Assembly (NCBI RefSeq): GCF_014192715.1
Contig: NZ_JACHYH010000003.1
Location: 434,001-498,000 of the forward strand
From: Luteibacter sp. Sphag1AF
GTDB lineage: Bacteria > Pseudomonadota > Gammaproteobacteria > Xanthomonadales > Rhodanobacteraceae
Length of the DNA: 64,000 nt
Reading direction: 5' to 3'
Shown: piece after piece, positions 52,100 through 61,753 of the stretch
Position numbering within the stretch: position 1 is the first letter of the stretch
How the letters are laid out: each line of letters opens with the position of its first letter
Position numbers and translations under genes: made by a program
Notes under the pieces: model-generated
What the model saw: only the letters and a program-made list of their open reading frames with translations
The model's database searches: none
What the model was told of the DNA's origin: nothing

Positions 52100-53761
52100 T
52101 CAGAGCAGCAGGCGGCGGATGTCGCCGAGCTGGTTGGCGAGGAACACGGCAAAGCGTGCAGCAAGCGCACCGTCGATGACGCGATGGTCATAGGACAGCG
52201 ACAGCGGAAGCATCAGGCGCGGGGCAAATTCCTTGCCATTCCACACGGGCTTCATCTGCGCCTTGGAGACGCCGAGGATGGCCACTTCAGGCGCATTGAC
52301 GATGGGCGTGAACGCCGTGCCGCCGATGCCACCGAGCGAGGAAATCGAGAAGCAGCCACCGGACATGTCGTTGGCGGTGAGCTTTTTGTCACGTGCCTTC
52401 TTCGAGATTTCGCCCAGTTCAGCGGCGAGTTCGAGCAGGCCCTTCTTGTCGGCATCGCGGATGACGGGAACGACGAGGCCGTCCGGCGTATCCACGGCGA
52501 TACCGATGTGGAAATACTTCTTGAGCGTGAGCTTCTCGCCCGTGACATCCAGCGACGAGTTGAACTGCGGGAATTTCTTCAGCGCAGCGACCACTGCCTT
52601 GATCTGGAAGACCAGCGGGGTGATCTTCATGTCCTTGTTTTCTTCACCCAGCTTCTTGCGGAAGGCTTCCAGCTCGGTGATGTCCGCGTCTTCGTGCTGC
52701 GTGACGTGCGGAATCATCGCCCAGTTGCGCGCCAGGTTGGCGCCGGAAATCTTCTGGATGCGCGACAGCGGCTTTTCTTCGATCTCGCCAAATTTCGAGA
52801 AGTCGACCTTCGGCCACGGCAGCAGATTCAAGCCGCCGCCTGCCGCGACAAGGCCGCCTTCAGCCGGACGGGCGCCCGAGGCAAGTGCGTGCTTCACCCA
52901 GCCGGCGACGTCTTCGCGCTGGATGCGTCCACCACGGCCACTGCCCTTGACCTGCGCCACGTCGACGCCCAGCTCGCGCGCAAATGCGCGGACAGCCGGG
53001 CTGGCATACGGTGCCTGGCCGGGCATGATGACGCTGGCATCGAAGGACACCGGCGGCGTGCGCGGGCCGCCAGCATCAGCGGATTTGGCCGGCGCAGGAG
53101 CCGCCGCTTCCACGCGCCTGGGCGTTTCGGCCGGAGCAGCAGCGGGCACGGCAGGAGCAGCCGCCGGAGCAGGTGCGGCATCGCCCTCGGCGTCGATCAG
53201 GGCGATGACGGCATCCTGGGACACTTCATCGCCAATCTTGACCTTCAGCTCCTTGATGGTGCCCGCGAACGGTGCCGGGATTTCCATCGTGGCCTTGTCC
53301 GACTCCAGCGTCATCAGGCTCTGGTCCTTGGTGACGGTGTCGCCCACTTTGACCAGGATCTCAATGACGGGCACGGCGCTGGTACCGATGTCGGGCACGC
53401 GCACTTCTTTCGTTCCACCCGAAGCGGCCTTGGCAGGAACCGGGGCCGGGGCGGCGGGAGCCGGAGCGGCGGGCGCGGGTGCGGGTGCGGGTGCGGGTGC
53501 AGCGGCCTTCGGGGCTTCAGCGGCGTCAGCTTCCACCAGCGCGATGACTGCGCCTTCGTTGACTTCGTCGCCGATCTTGACCTTCAGTTCCTTGATGACG
53601 CCGGCAAACGGGGCCGGCACTTCCATCGTGGCTTTGTCAGATTCGAGGGTGACAAGACTCTGGTCTTTCTCGACGCGGTCGCCGACCTTCACCATGATTT
53701 CGATCACGGGAACGGCGGAGCCGCCGATATCGGGAACAAGTGCTTCTTTGACGTCGGCCAT
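52100..53761 (-). CDS. aceF: Dihydrolipoyllysine-residue acetyltransferase (E2)
   Basis: A 553-residue core subunit of pyruvate dehydrogenase, moving acetyl groups to CoA. Two lipoyl domains (about 1-75 and 120-195) each have [17 protein letters not shown]. They are separated by Ala/Pro-rich linkers. A peripheral-subunit binding domain follows ([18 protein letters not shown]), then the catalytic domain ending with [15 protein letters not shown] (catalytic His and Asp). GGAGG precedes the ATG. No aceE is present upstream, so E1 must be encoded elsewhere. Confidence 0.97.
   Translation of the reverse strand: MADVKEALVPDIGGSAVPVIEIMVKVGDRVEKDQSLVTLESDKATMEVPAPFAGVIKELKVKIGDEVNEGAVIALVEADAAEAPKAAAPAPAPAPAPAAPAPAAPAPVPAKAASGGTKEVRVPDIGTSAVPVIEILVKVGDTVTKDQSLMTLESDKATMEIPAPFAGTIKELKVKIGDEVSQDAVIALIDAEGDAAPAPAAAPAVPAAAPAETPRRVEAAAPAPAKSADAGGPRTPPVSFDASVIMPGQAPYASPAVRAFARELGVDVAQVKGSGRGGRIQREDVAGWVKHALASGARPAEGGLVAAGGGLNLLPWPKVDFSKFGEIEEKPLSRIQKISGANLARNWAMIPHVTQHEDADITELEAFRKKLGEENKDMKITPLVFQIKAVVAALKKFPQFNSSLDVTGEKLTLKKYFHIGIAVDTPDGLVVPVIRDADKKGLLELAAELGEISKKARDKKLTANDMSGGCFSISSLGGIGGTAFTPIVNAPEVAILGVSKAQMKPVWNGKEFAPRLMLPLSLSYDHRVIDGALAARFAVFLANQLGDIRRLLL
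53475..53500 (-). repeat. Hexanucleotide repeat (GCGGGT)4 in the aceF linker
   Basis: Four units, encoding the alternating Ala-Pro of the first linker. Confidence 0.75.
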
Positions 53762-53893
53762 GGAACCTCCAGGAACTGCACGGACGGGCTGACGAACCCG
53801 TCTGCGGGGGAAAGAGGGCGCCGTCGTAGCGGCGCAACCCTCTAATCATAATCCCTGTTTACCCATTTCCCACGGTTTAAACGCTCGTTTGCC

Positions 53894-54772
53894 TCATTTC
53901 GCGGCTGGCGGCGACGGCACAAGCGGGTTCGTGGCCGACTCGGCGGGGGCCGGCTGGCTTACTACGCGGATTTCGCTTTGCGGATAGGGAATGGTGATGC
54001 CGGCCGCGTCGAAGCGCTCTTTTACCTTGCGCAGAAGGCTGGTCTGGGTCTCCCACATGTCTGCGACCTTGGTCCAGCCGCGGATCACCAGGTTCACGCT
54101 GCTGTCGCCCAGGGCTTCGGTCCAGACGCCAGGAGCCGGGTCGTTCAGGATGCGGGGGTCGGCGGCAAACAACTCGCGGACGGTCTCCATGGCCTTGCCA
54201 ATGTCATCGCCGTAGCCGATGCCCACCTTGATCTCGAATCGGCGGGTACCGCGACGGTTGAAGTTGATGATGGCGTCACCGCCCACCTTGGCGTTGGGCA
54301 CCACGGCCTCACGGTTGTCGCCCATGACCAGATAGGTGTGCATGAGATTCACGCTCTGCACCGTGCCTTCCACACCACCGACCAGCACGTAATCGCCCAC
54401 GCGAAAAGGGCGGAACAGGATGAGCAGCACGCCCCAGGCCAGGTTGGACAGCGAGCCGTTGAGGGCCAGGCCGATGGCCAGCCCCGCCGCACCCAGAGCC
54501 GCCACAAACGGTGCGGTAGGAATGCCCGCGACGCCCATCGCCTGCACGATCAGCAGCGCGATGAGCACGCCGTAAATAACGTTGCGCAGAAACAGCGCCA
54601 GCGTGACGTCGACACTGGCGCGCTCAAGCGCACGGCGACCGACGTTGGATATGCGCGCCGCCAGCCAGAAGCCCACCACGACGACCAGCAGCGCCAGGCC
54701 GATCTTGATGCCGTAGTGCGACAGGTTCTGCGTGAAGTGCTCGAATCCGATCGAGTCGAAGAAGTCGTTCAT
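53894..54772 (-). CDS. MscS-family mechanosensitive channel
   Basis: A 292-residue small-conductance mechanosensitive channel. Three TM helices (about 20-45, 65-85 and 88-115) are followed by the MscS beta domain. The pore-lining third helix has the AALGAAGLAIGLALNGSLSN pattern of alternating Gly and Ala. The cytosolic segment VGDYVLVGGVEGTVQSVNLMHTY and the C-terminal domain fit MscS. It ends with a Pro/Ala-rich tail. Relieves turgor on hypo-osmotic shock. Confidence 0.94.
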   Translation of the reverse strand: MNDFFDSIGFEHFTQNLSHYGIKIGLALLVVVVGFWLAARISNVGRRALERASVDVTLALFLRNVIYGVLIALLIVQAMGVAGIPTAPFVAALGAAGLAIGLALNGSLSNLAWGVLLILFRPFRVGDYVLVGGVEGTVQSVNLMHTYLVMGDNREAVVPNAKVGGDAIINFNRRGTRRFEIKVGIGYGDDIGKAMETVRELFAADPRILNDPAPGVWTEALGDSSVNLVIRGWTKVADMWETQTSLLRKVKERFDAAGITIPYPQSEIRVVSQPAPAESATNPLVPSPPAAK

Positions 54773-54844
54773 GGGCTGCCCTTCGGTGGAGATCGCCGGG
54801 GAGGGTATCAGCGCAGGGGTGAATGATGAGTGGGCTGAAATCGC

Positions 54845-54875
54845 AAAAGGCCGGACTTTTCAGGGTCCGGCCTTT
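54845..54875 (-). terminator. Rho-independent terminator after prc
   Basis: On the minus strand, an 11-bp perfect stem with loop CCTGAAAA is followed by TTTT. It lies 27 bp after the prc stop, before the mscS start. Confidence 0.7.
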
Positions 54876-54901
54876 CGATCATGCGGTAATGCAGCCAGCC
54901 G

Positions 54902-57166
54902 TCAGTGCGGCGTGGCGGCCGGTGTTGCCGGAACCTGCGCGGTCTGCGGCTGCGCCATGTCGATCTTCTTGCCGCCGTACGGCAGCACGGTCGCGGCGAG
55001 CTTGCTGTCGGCCTTCAGCATGCCGACTTCGTCACCCACGATGTGGGCGGCTTCGTCCAGCGGCGTGTCCTTGGCTTTCTTGGCAGCATCTTCGGACTTC
55101 AGTTCCGACTTCAGGCTGCGCTCGTTCGGGTTCAGGCCATCGTCGCCGGAGTTGTCGTCAGCGGTGCTGTCCGAACCGTCACCACCGAAGATCGCCTTGC
55201 GACGATTGCGGAAGTCGGTCTGCAACGCGTCGTACTGCTTACGCTCTGCCTGACGTGCGGCGAAGTTCAGCGACACGTCCGTCTTGTCACGCAGCTTCTT
55301 GTACTGAGCCAGCTCGTCCAGCATCAGCTTCCACGCGGGCGAGTTCGCCGTGCGGGCTTCGTGCTTCTGGGTGAGCGGCGCAATCAGCGGCTTGAGGTCA
55401 GCAACCGGCTTGTACTCGGCCGGATCAATGTGACGCCACGGCAGCGCGTTGTCGTAGGTGGATTCGCCGAAGTCCTTGTCGTCGCCATTCTTCGGGAACG
55501 CGATGTCCGGGGTGACGCCACGCAACTGCGTGCTGTCGCCATTGATGCGGATGAACTCCGCAATGGTCATCTTGAGCTCGCCGTACTGAGCCTTCTCGCT
55601 GGCACCACGGCCGAAACGGTCGAGGTCCACCAGGTTCTGCACGGTGCCCTTGCCGAAGGTGGGCTCGCCAATGATGAGGCCGCGGCCGTAATCCTGGATG
55701 GCGGCCGCGAAGATTTCCGATGCCGACGCGGAACCGCGATTGACCAGAACGGCCATCGGACCATCCCACGCCATGCCCGGCACGTCGTCGCCCTGCGCGT
55801 CCACCTGGCCACGGGCATCACGCACCTGGACCACGGGGCCGGTGTCGATGAACAGACCGGTGAGCTCGGTGGCTTCGTTGAGCGAACCGCCGCCGTTGTT
55901 GCGCAGGTCGATGACCACGCCGTCGACCTTGTCGGCCTTGAGCTGGGTCAGGAGCCTGGCAACGTCGCGCGTGGCGCTCTTGAAGTTGGGATCACCGGCA
56001 CGGTGCGCGGCGAAGTCCTGGTAGAACGTCGGAAGGGAAATGACACCGATCTTGCGGGTGACATCGCCGTCCTTGACGTCGATGACCTTCTTCTTGGCCG
56101 CCTGTTCTTCCATCGTGACCTTCTTGCGGACAAGCGCGACGAACTCGTGCTTGCCATCGAGGCCCACGTCGGCCGGAAGGATTTCGAGGCGAACGGTGGT
56201 GTCTTTCTTGCCGCGAATCAGCTTGACCACGTCGTCCTGGCGCCAGCCGACGACATCGACCATCGGGCCGCTTTCGCCCTGCCCGATCGCCACGATACGG
56301 TCGCCCGGCTTGATCTTGTTGGACTTGGCAGCCGGACCACCGGGAACGAGTTCGCGCACCTGGGTGTAGTCGTCACGGGCCTGCAGAACGGCACCGATGC
56401 CTTCCAGCGACAGGCGCATGGCGATATCGAAGCTGTCTGCCGCGCGGGGACCAAGGTAGTCGGTATGCGGATCGGTGGACTCCGCGTAGGCCGTCATGAA
56501 CGCCTGGGTGGCATCCTCGTTGTCGAGCTGGCGCACGCGGCTGACGTAGTTGGCGTAGCGCTTGTCCAGCGTCTTGCGGATGTCGTCATCAGACTTGCCG
56601 GCAAGCTTCAGGCGCAGCCAGTCGTTCATCGTGCGCTTGCGCCACACGTCGTCGAGTTCGGCCTGATCTTTCGGCCACGGGGCCTTCTTGCGGTCGAAGT
56701 TGTAGCTTTCGTTGCCGCTGAAATCAAAGCCCTTGGCCAGCAGGCCGCGCGCATAGTTCATGCGGTCGACGGCGCGCTCGACATACAGGTTGAATACCGA
56801 GAACGGGCCGGAGAGGTCCTGGTTCCAGATGGCATCGTCGAACTGCGTTTTCAGCGGCTCGAACTTGGCCATGTCAGCCTGGGTGAAGAAGACTTTTTCG
56901 CTGTCCAGCGCGTCGAAGTAGGCCTTGTAGATCTTGGCCGACATCGCATCGTCGAGCGGCTGCGCCTGATAGTGGAAGCGCGTGAGAAAACGCGCCGACA
57001 GCTGCGCAGCCTGCGCTTCGGCCGCTGTGGGCTTCAGCGGAAGCGTCGATTCCTTGCGCCCCGGCTCCGGGGAGGTCGCCGCTTGCGACGCGTCCGGTGC
57101 GCTCTGGGCGTGAACGCCCATGGCGGAGAGAGCCAGAAGAAGGGCTAACGCGGGGCGAAAGGTCAT
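54902..57166 (-). CDS. prc: Tail-specific (C-terminal processing) protease
   Basis: A 754-residue periplasmic protease of family S41 that degrades proteins from their C-termini. Signal peptide ends near VHA/QS. A helical N-terminal part (about 60-240) precedes a PDZ domain (ca. 260-340), then the catalytic domain with Ser in NRGSASASEIFA and Lys in GEPTFGKGTVQ. The C-terminal extension is charged and helical. It is longer than E. coli Prc (about 680 residues). Its role in cell-wall enzyme turnover suits the neighbouring wall genes. Confidence 0.95.
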   Translation of the reverse strand: MTFRPALALLLALSAMGVHAQSAPDASQAATSPEPGRKESTLPLKPTAAEAQAAQLSARFLTRFHYQAQPLDDAMSAKIYKAYFDALDSEKVFFTQADMAKFEPLKTQFDDAIWNQDLSGPFSVFNLYVERAVDRMNYARGLLAKGFDFSGNESYNFDRKKAPWPKDQAELDDVWRKRTMNDWLRLKLAGKSDDDIRKTLDKRYANYVSRVRQLDNEDATQAFMTAYAESTDPHTDYLGPRAADSFDIAMRLSLEGIGAVLQARDDYTQVRELVPGGPAAKSNKIKPGDRIVAIGQGESGPMVDVVGWRQDDVVKLIRGKKDTTVRLEILPADVGLDGKHEFVALVRKKVTMEEQAAKKKVIDVKDGDVTRKIGVISLPTFYQDFAAHRAGDPNFKSATRDVARLLTQLKADKVDGVVIDLRNNGGGSLNEATELTGLFIDTGPVVQVRDARGQVDAQGDDVPGMAWDGPMAVLVNRGSASASEIFAAAIQDYGRGLIIGEPTFGKGTVQNLVDLDRFGRGASEKAQYGELKMTIAEFIRINGDSTQLRGVTPDIAFPKNGDDKDFGESTYDNALPWRHIDPAEYKPVADLKPLIAPLTQKHEARTANSPAWKLMLDELAQYKKLRDKTDVSLNFAARQAERKQYDALQTDFRNRRKAIFGGDGSDSTADDNSGDDGLNPNERSLKSELKSEDAAKKAKDTPLDEAAHIVGDEVGMLKADSKLAATVLPYGGKKIDMAQPQTAQVPATPAATPH

Positions 57167-57189
57167 ACGGGATGGGCCTCGAAAGCGCT

Positions 57190-58188
57190 TTATTCGACGA
57201 CGCCGGCGGCGTGAGCCATCAGGTCGGCATGGTAGGAAGAACGCACCAGCGGCCCGGAAGCGACGTGGCCGAAGCCCATCTCTTCACCAGCAACACGAAG
57301 CGTCTCGAATTCGTCCGGCGTCCAGTAACGAATCACCGGATGGTGATGCGCCGTGGGTTGCAGGTACTGTCCGATGGTGATCATGTCCACGTCATGGGCG
57401 CGTAGATCCCGCATCGTTTCCAGCACCTGCTCGAAGGTTTCGCCAAGGCCCAGCATGATGCCGGACTTCGTCGGAACATCGGGGTGCTGCGCCTTGAAGC
57501 GCTTCAGCAGGTCAAGCGACCACTGGTAATCGGCGCCCGGACGCACTTCGCGATAAAGGTGCGGCACGGTTTCAAGGTTGTGGTTGAACACGTCCGGCGG
57601 GAAGTCCTTCATGACTTCCAGCGCACGCTCCATGCGACCCTTGCCCCGGAAATCGGGCGTCAGGATCTCAATGCGGATGTTGGGGCTGGCGTGACGCACC
57701 GCGCGGATGCACGAGGCGAAATGCTCGGCACCACCGTCGCGCAGATCGTCGCGGTCCACCGAGGTGATGACCACGTACTTCAGGCGCATGTCGCGGATGG
57801 TTTCGGCAAGGCGCGCCGGCTCCAGCGGATCGGGCGGCTGCGGACGACCATGGGCCACGTCGCAGAACGAGCAGCGACGGGTGCACACCTCGCCCAGGAT
57901 CATGAAGGTGGCCGTGCCCTTGCTGAAGCACTCGTGGATGTTCGGGCAGGAGGCTTCCTCGCAGACCGTGACCAGCGAGTTTTCGCGCAGCCGCGATTTC
58001 AGCTGCTGCACGGCGTTGCCCTGCGGAAGGCGCACGCGAATCCAGCTCGGCTTGCGCAGCGTCGGCACCGTGGTGTCGAAATTCGCGCGGTTCAGGCCGA
58101 TTTTATCGTTGCCCAGCATCTTCTCGCCCGGCTTGTCGACCACGGCGATAGGGATGGAGCGGGAGGGGGATGTGGTGGTTTGGCTCAT
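57190..58188 (-). CDS. lipA: Lipoyl synthase
   Basis: A 332-residue radical SAM enzyme that inserts two sulfurs into octanoyl groups. [12 protein letters not shown] holds the auxiliary cluster Cys residues, [10 protein letters not shown] holds the SAM cluster, and a C-terminal RSSYHAD serine supplies the last auxiliary-cluster ligand. The ATG at 58188 begins the canonical N-terminus. The upstream in-frame 30 codons overlap the LipB region and are not used. It follows lipB by 14 bp. Confidence 0.97.
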   Translation of the reverse strand: MSQTTTSPSRSIPIAVVDKPGEKMLGNDKIGLNRANFDTTVPTLRKPSWIRVRLPQGNAVQQLKSRLRENSLVTVCEEASCPNIHECFSKGTATFMILGEVCTRRCSFCDVAHGRPQPPDPLEPARLAETIRDMRLKYVVITSVDRDDLRDGGAEHFASCIRAVRHASPNIRIEILTPDFRGKGRMERALEVMKDFPPDVFNHNLETVPHLYREVRPGADYQWSLDLLKRFKAQHPDVPTKSGIMLGLGETFEQVLETMRDLRAHDVDMITIGQYLQPTAHHHPVIRYWTPDEFETLRVAGEEMGFGHVASGPLVRSSYHADLMAHAAGVVE

Positions 58189-58202
58189 GACGTCTACCAC
58201 TC

Positions 58203-58871
58203 TCAGACCGCGATGCGGGCCGGGAGTTCGGGAAGAGTGGGAGCGGCCGGCACGGCGTCGAAGCCAAACTGGCGGCAAAATTGCTCCACCAGAACGTCTT
58301 CCACGTCCGCCAGTCGCGACGGACCACCCAAGTCTAGCACCTGAGTGACTTCCAAACCCTTGTAGCCGCAGGGGTTGATGCGGTGATACGGCTCAAGGTC
58401 CATGTTCACGTTGAAGGCCAGCCCATGGAAGCTGCAGCCGCGCCGGATGCGCAGGCCAAGCGCCGCGACCTTGGCCCCGGCCACGTAGACGCCAGGGGCG
58501 CCTTCGACCCGCTCAGCCACGATGTTCCACTCGGCCATGGTGTCGATGATCGATTGCTCGATGCGGCAGACGAGCTGCCGTGCGCCCACACCAACGCGGC
58601 GCAGGTCAATCAGCGGATAGGCCACGATCTGGCCGGGGCCGTGGTAGGTAACCTGCCCTCCCCGATCCACCTGAACCACCGGGATGTCTCCCGGCGCCAG
58701 CACGTGTTCGGCCTTGCCCGCCTGTCCCTGGGTGAACACCGGGTCGTGCTCCAGCAGCCATATCTCATCGACAGTGTCGTCGGTACGGTTGTCGGTGAAG
58801 GCGCTCATCGCCTTCCAGATGGGCTCGTAGGGAACGCGGCCGAGCCGGCGCACGTTGAGAGGTAAGGACAT
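58203..58871 (-). CDS. lipB: Octanoyl-[acyl-carrier protein] transferase
   Basis: A 222-residue transferase moving octanoyl from ACP to lipoyl-domain lysines. Family signatures include [35 protein letters not shown], the Lys in [24 protein letters not shown], and the catalytic Cys in [12 protein letters not shown]. Together with lipA it lipoylates enzymes such as the AceF and LpdA encoded nearby. It starts 118 bp after ybeD, with an imperfect hairpin between them. Confidence 0.96.
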   Translation of the reverse strand: MSLPLNVRRLGRVPYEPIWKAMSAFTDNRTDDTVDEIWLLEHDPVFTQGQAGKAEHVLAPGDIPVVQVDRGGQVTYHGPGQIVAYPLIDLRRVGVGARQLVCRIEQSIIDTMAEWNIVAERVEGAPGVYVAGAKVAALGLRIRRGCSFHGLAFNVNMDLEPYHRINPCGYKGLEVTQVLDLGGPSRLADVEDVLVEQFCRQFGFDAVPAAPTLPELPARIAV

Positions 58872-58989
58872 GGGGATGGCCTGGATGGGGGCTCAACGGG
58901 AGAATTTGCGGGCGCGCCGGAGGCGAAACAAGTGGCAAAAGACGGGGGCGGAGCTCCCCTGACCCGCAGGCCAGGGGGCTCGCCACGCT

Positions 58990-59280
58990 TCAAAGGGTGA
59001 AGCGGATATTTTCGTCAGCCTTCAGGGCCGCGTGTGCTTCGTCGTACTTCTCGCGCGTTGGCGCGACAAAGCTGACGGTTACCGACTGGTAGTTGCCAGC
59101 CGGGGTTTTCTTGGTCGAAAGCGTTTCGTGCAGCACCGTCAGGCCAATGCTGGCCAGAATCTCCGGCACCCGGGCATCCAGGCCCTTGTCGGCAAAGCCG
59201 ATGGCGGTGATCTCAAACTCGCCCGGGAACTGAAAACCCTGGTCCGGACGTTTGATCGCGTGCAGGTCAATGTGCTGCAT
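58990..59280 (-). CDS. ybeD: DUF493 family protein YbeD
   Basis: A 96-residue small cytosolic protein of the DUF493 (YbeD) family with the ferredoxin-like fold: FPGEFEITAIGFADKG at the start and YQSVTVSFVAPTREKYDE in the second half. In enterobacteria it sits at the same place before lipB. Proposed to be a regulatory, ACT-like protein. Function is not established. Confidence 0.93.
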   Translation of the reverse strand: MQHIDLHAIKRPDQGFQFPGEFEITAIGFADKGLDARVPEILASIGLTVLHETLSTKKTPAGNYQSVTVSFVAPTREKYDEAHAALKADENIRFTL

Positions 59281-59294
59281 GGCTGAAGGCCCTC

Positions 59295-60512
59295 TTACTT
59301 TTTGTCACCATCGCTGTGGAACCACAGCATGATCGTGTCCCAAAGACGGGAGAAGAAACCGCCTTCAGGCGCGTCGTTCAGCGCCACCAGCGGTGCGGTG
59401 AGCACCGGCTGTCCATCAAGGGTAACGCGCAGCGTGCCGATCTGCTGGCCCTTCTTGAAGGGGGCGATCAGGGTAGCCGGAATATCGAGATTGGCTTTCA
59501 GCTTGTCGTAGTCGCCGCGCTTGACCGAGACCATCGCGTCTTCTGCCACTCCAAGGGCCACGGTGTTTTCAGCACCCTTCCACAGCTTGGGCGTGGCCAG
59601 CGGCTTGTTGGCTTCGTACAGCTTGTGGCTTTCGTAGAAGCGGAAACCGTAGTTCATCAGCGCCAGCGCCGCATCAGCACGACCTTTCTCGCTGCTGGCA
59701 CCCATGATGATGGCGATCATGCGGGCGTCGCCCTGCTTCGCCGAAGCAGCCAGGCAGTAGCCGGCAGCGGCTGTGTGACCCGTCTTGATGCCATCGACCG
59801 TCTGATCGCGCCACAACAGGAGGTTACGGTTGTGCTGCTTGATGCCGTTCCACTCGAATTCCTTGACCGCGGAAATCGCGTAGTCCTCGGGGAAGTCGTG
59901 GATCAGTGCACGCGACAGCACCGCGATGTCGCGGGCGGTGGTGTAGTGGTTGGCGACCGGGTAGCCGGAAGCGTTCTGGAACTGGCTGTGCGTCATGCCC
60001 AGCTGCTTGGCGTAGGCATTCATCAGGTTGGCGAACGCCGGCTCGGAGCCTGCGGTGTGTTCGGCCAGCGCGATGGCGGCATCGTTGCCGGACTGGATGA
60101 TCATGCCGTACAGCAGGTCCTTCAGCGGCACCTGGCTGTTCAGCTTGAGGAAGCTGGTGGAACCGTCGGTGCCCGCACCGCCGCCGCGCCAGGCGTTTTC
60201 GCTGATGTTGACCGGATCGGTCATGTGGACCTTGCCATTGGCCACTTCGGCCGACACGACGTAGTCGGTCATCACCTTGGTGATCGAGGCGGGTTCGAGC
60301 TGAAGGTCCGGCTCTTTCGAGGCCAGGATCTGCCCGGTGTTGTAGTCCATGAGCACCCAGCTCTTGCCCTCGACGTCCGGCGGCGGCGGCACCGGCGCTT
60401 CCGGCACCACAGGGCGCGGTACGGTCGGGCGGGGCGGCGTCTGCGCGACGGTAACGCCAGCGATCAGCGCGACCGCAGCGAAAGCGAAGAGAGAGCGGGG
60501 CATAAGCTTCAT
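59295..60512 (-). CDS. dacA: D-alanyl-D-alanine carboxypeptidase (PBP5/6 type)
   Basis: A 405-residue low-molecular-weight penicillin-binding protein trimming stem peptides. The SxxK motif is in SITKVM near residue 80, SxN in IQSGNDAA, and KTG in DGIKTGHTAAAG. The C-terminal beta domain ends with an amphipathic helix (FFSRLWDTIMLWFHS) that holds the protein on the membrane. A signal peptide (LFAFAAVALIAGVTVA) opens it. ATG 60512 or 60503 are both possible starts; TTG 60524 is less likely. Confidence 0.94.
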   Translation of the reverse strand: MKLMPRSLFAFAAVALIAGVTVAQTPPRPTVPRPVVPEAPVPPPPDVEGKSWVLMDYNTGQILASKEPDLQLEPASITKVMTDYVVSAEVANGKVHMTDPVNISENAWRGGGAGTDGSTSFLKLNSQVPLKDLLYGMIIQSGNDAAIALAEHTAGSEPAFANLMNAYAKQLGMTHSQFQNASGYPVANHYTTARDIAVLSRALIHDFPEDYAISAVKEFEWNGIKQHNRNLLLWRDQTVDGIKTGHTAAAGYCLAASAKQGDARMIAIIMGASSEKGRADAALALMNYGFRFYESHKLYEANKPLATPKLWKGAENTVALGVAEDAMVSVKRGDYDKLKANLDIPATLIAPFKKGQQIGTLRVTLDGQPVLTAPLVALNDAPEGGFFSRLWDTIMLWFHSDGDKK

Positions 60513-60577
60513 GGTTTTCGGCAATCCAAGGGTTAAGGCTAAAAGTCTTGCGGCTCTTTGGGGCCGCTCAAAGCGGG

Positions 60578-61753
60578 TCAGTCTACCGCGACCTGCGGTC
60601 TGGGCAGTCCCATGCCCGCGATCTGGTCGGTCACCCGGTCAGCGGTATCCACGTCGGCCAGCGGGCCGACACGGACGCGACGTACGCTTCGGCCATTGAT
60701 GCTGGCCTCCACGACACTGACAGGACCGAGGCCGGCACGGTTCAACTGATCGGCCACGCGGGACGCGTTCGCCAGATCGGAAAACGCGCCAACCTGCAGA
60801 TAAATAGAGGGTTTCGGCTCAATCACCGGCGTGCCAGCGGGCACGGCGGAAGACGGAAGCCGCGTGGGCAGCGGCGGCAACAGTTCGGAGGAGCTACTGG
60901 CAACCGTGACCGGCGCAGGCGATGCGGGCGCAGGCACTGATCGTGTCGGCAGCGTCTGCACGGCGGGATTCCCTGCGGGCACGACGGTCGTCGGCGGCCG
61001 GGCAGCCACCACCACAGGCGCAGCAACCGGCGCACTGCGCGGCGGCGGCGTGGTCAGAAGCGGCGCAGGACCGCTTTCTTCCGGATGTTCCGGATCAATG
61101 GCGCGCACCTCGACCAGCCCGGTACCTTTGGGCCATACGCCCAGTTTTACGGCAGCCGCGAACGACAGGTCGATGATGCGGTTCTCGTGGAACGGACCAC
61201 GGTCGTTGATGCGGACGATGACGCTGCGACCGTTTTCCAGATTGGTGACACGGGCGTAACTCGGCAGCGGCAAGGTCTTGTGCGCCGCCGAGAACTGATA
61301 CATGTCGTATTCCTCCAGGCTGGAGGTTTTGTAACCGTGGAACTTGTTGCCGTAGAACGAGGCGATGCCGCGCTCCACATAGCCGTTCGGCGACGGCAGC
61401 ACGTTGTAGCTCTTGCCCAGTACGCTGTAGGGTGACTTGTTGCCGTACAGCGCGCGCGGCTCCACCTTCGGCACGGGCTCGGGCAGCTTGCTGACGTCTG
61501 GAATCTCGGTGGGCACGCTGTCGTTGTCCACGCTGTAGCGCGAACCCTGCGACTTGCGGATGTCGTCATTGCGCCCGGAGCCACGCGGATATTTTGACGC
61601 ACTGGCACTGGATGAGCCCCGCGACGGACGCTTGTTTTTCGAGCCACCACAACCGGCGATCAGCGCAACCAGCGCACAGAGCAACAGCAGCGCGGCGATT
61701 CGGCCGAACCGTGGTGTTGGCGCCCCCGCCTTCTGCGCGCCCCGTGAACTCAT
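60578..61753 (-). CDS. rlpA: Septal ring lytic transglycosylase RlpA with SPOR domain
   Basis: A 391-residue outer-membrane lipoprotein (lipobox LIAGC) that cleaves peptide-free glycan strands. The double-psi beta-barrel has GIASFYGNKFHG, EEYDMYQFSAAHKTLPLPS and NDRGPFHENRIIDLS (catalytic Asp). Usual TASGE is replaced by TSSLEEYD, as in xanthomonads. A long Pro/Val linker leads to a C-terminal SPOR domain (YLQVGAFSDLANASRVADQL), which targets denuded septal glycan. Its ATG overlaps the mltB stop (ATGA). Confidence 0.95.
   Translation of the reverse strand: MSSRGAQKAGAPTPRFGRIAALLLLCALVALIAGCGGSKNKRPSRGSSSASASKYPRGSGRNDDIRKSQGSRYSVDNDSVPTEIPDVSKLPEPVPKVEPRALYGNKSPYSVLGKSYNVLPSPNGYVERGIASFYGNKFHGYKTSSLEEYDMYQFSAAHKTLPLPSYARVTNLENGRSVIVRINDRGPFHENRIIDLSFAAAVKLGVWPKGTGLVEVRAIDPEHPEESGPAPLLTTPPPRSAPVAAPVVVAARPPTTVVPAGNPAVQTLPTRSVPAPASPAPVTVASSSSELLPPLPTRLPSSAVPAGTPVIEPKPSIYLQVGAFSDLANASRVADQLNRAGLGPVSVVEASINGRSVRRVRVGPLADVDTADRVTDQIAGMGLPRPQVAVD

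Noticed and set aside
50246-53845. Very long plus-strand open frame (about 1,200 codons) opposite lpdA and aceF
   Set aside because: Low-complexity His/Arg/Gly-rich translation typical of the antisense of high-GC genes; lpdA and aceF on the other strand are unmistakable.
54905-57148. 747-codon plus-strand frame
   Set aside because: Antisense of prc, with no family motif.
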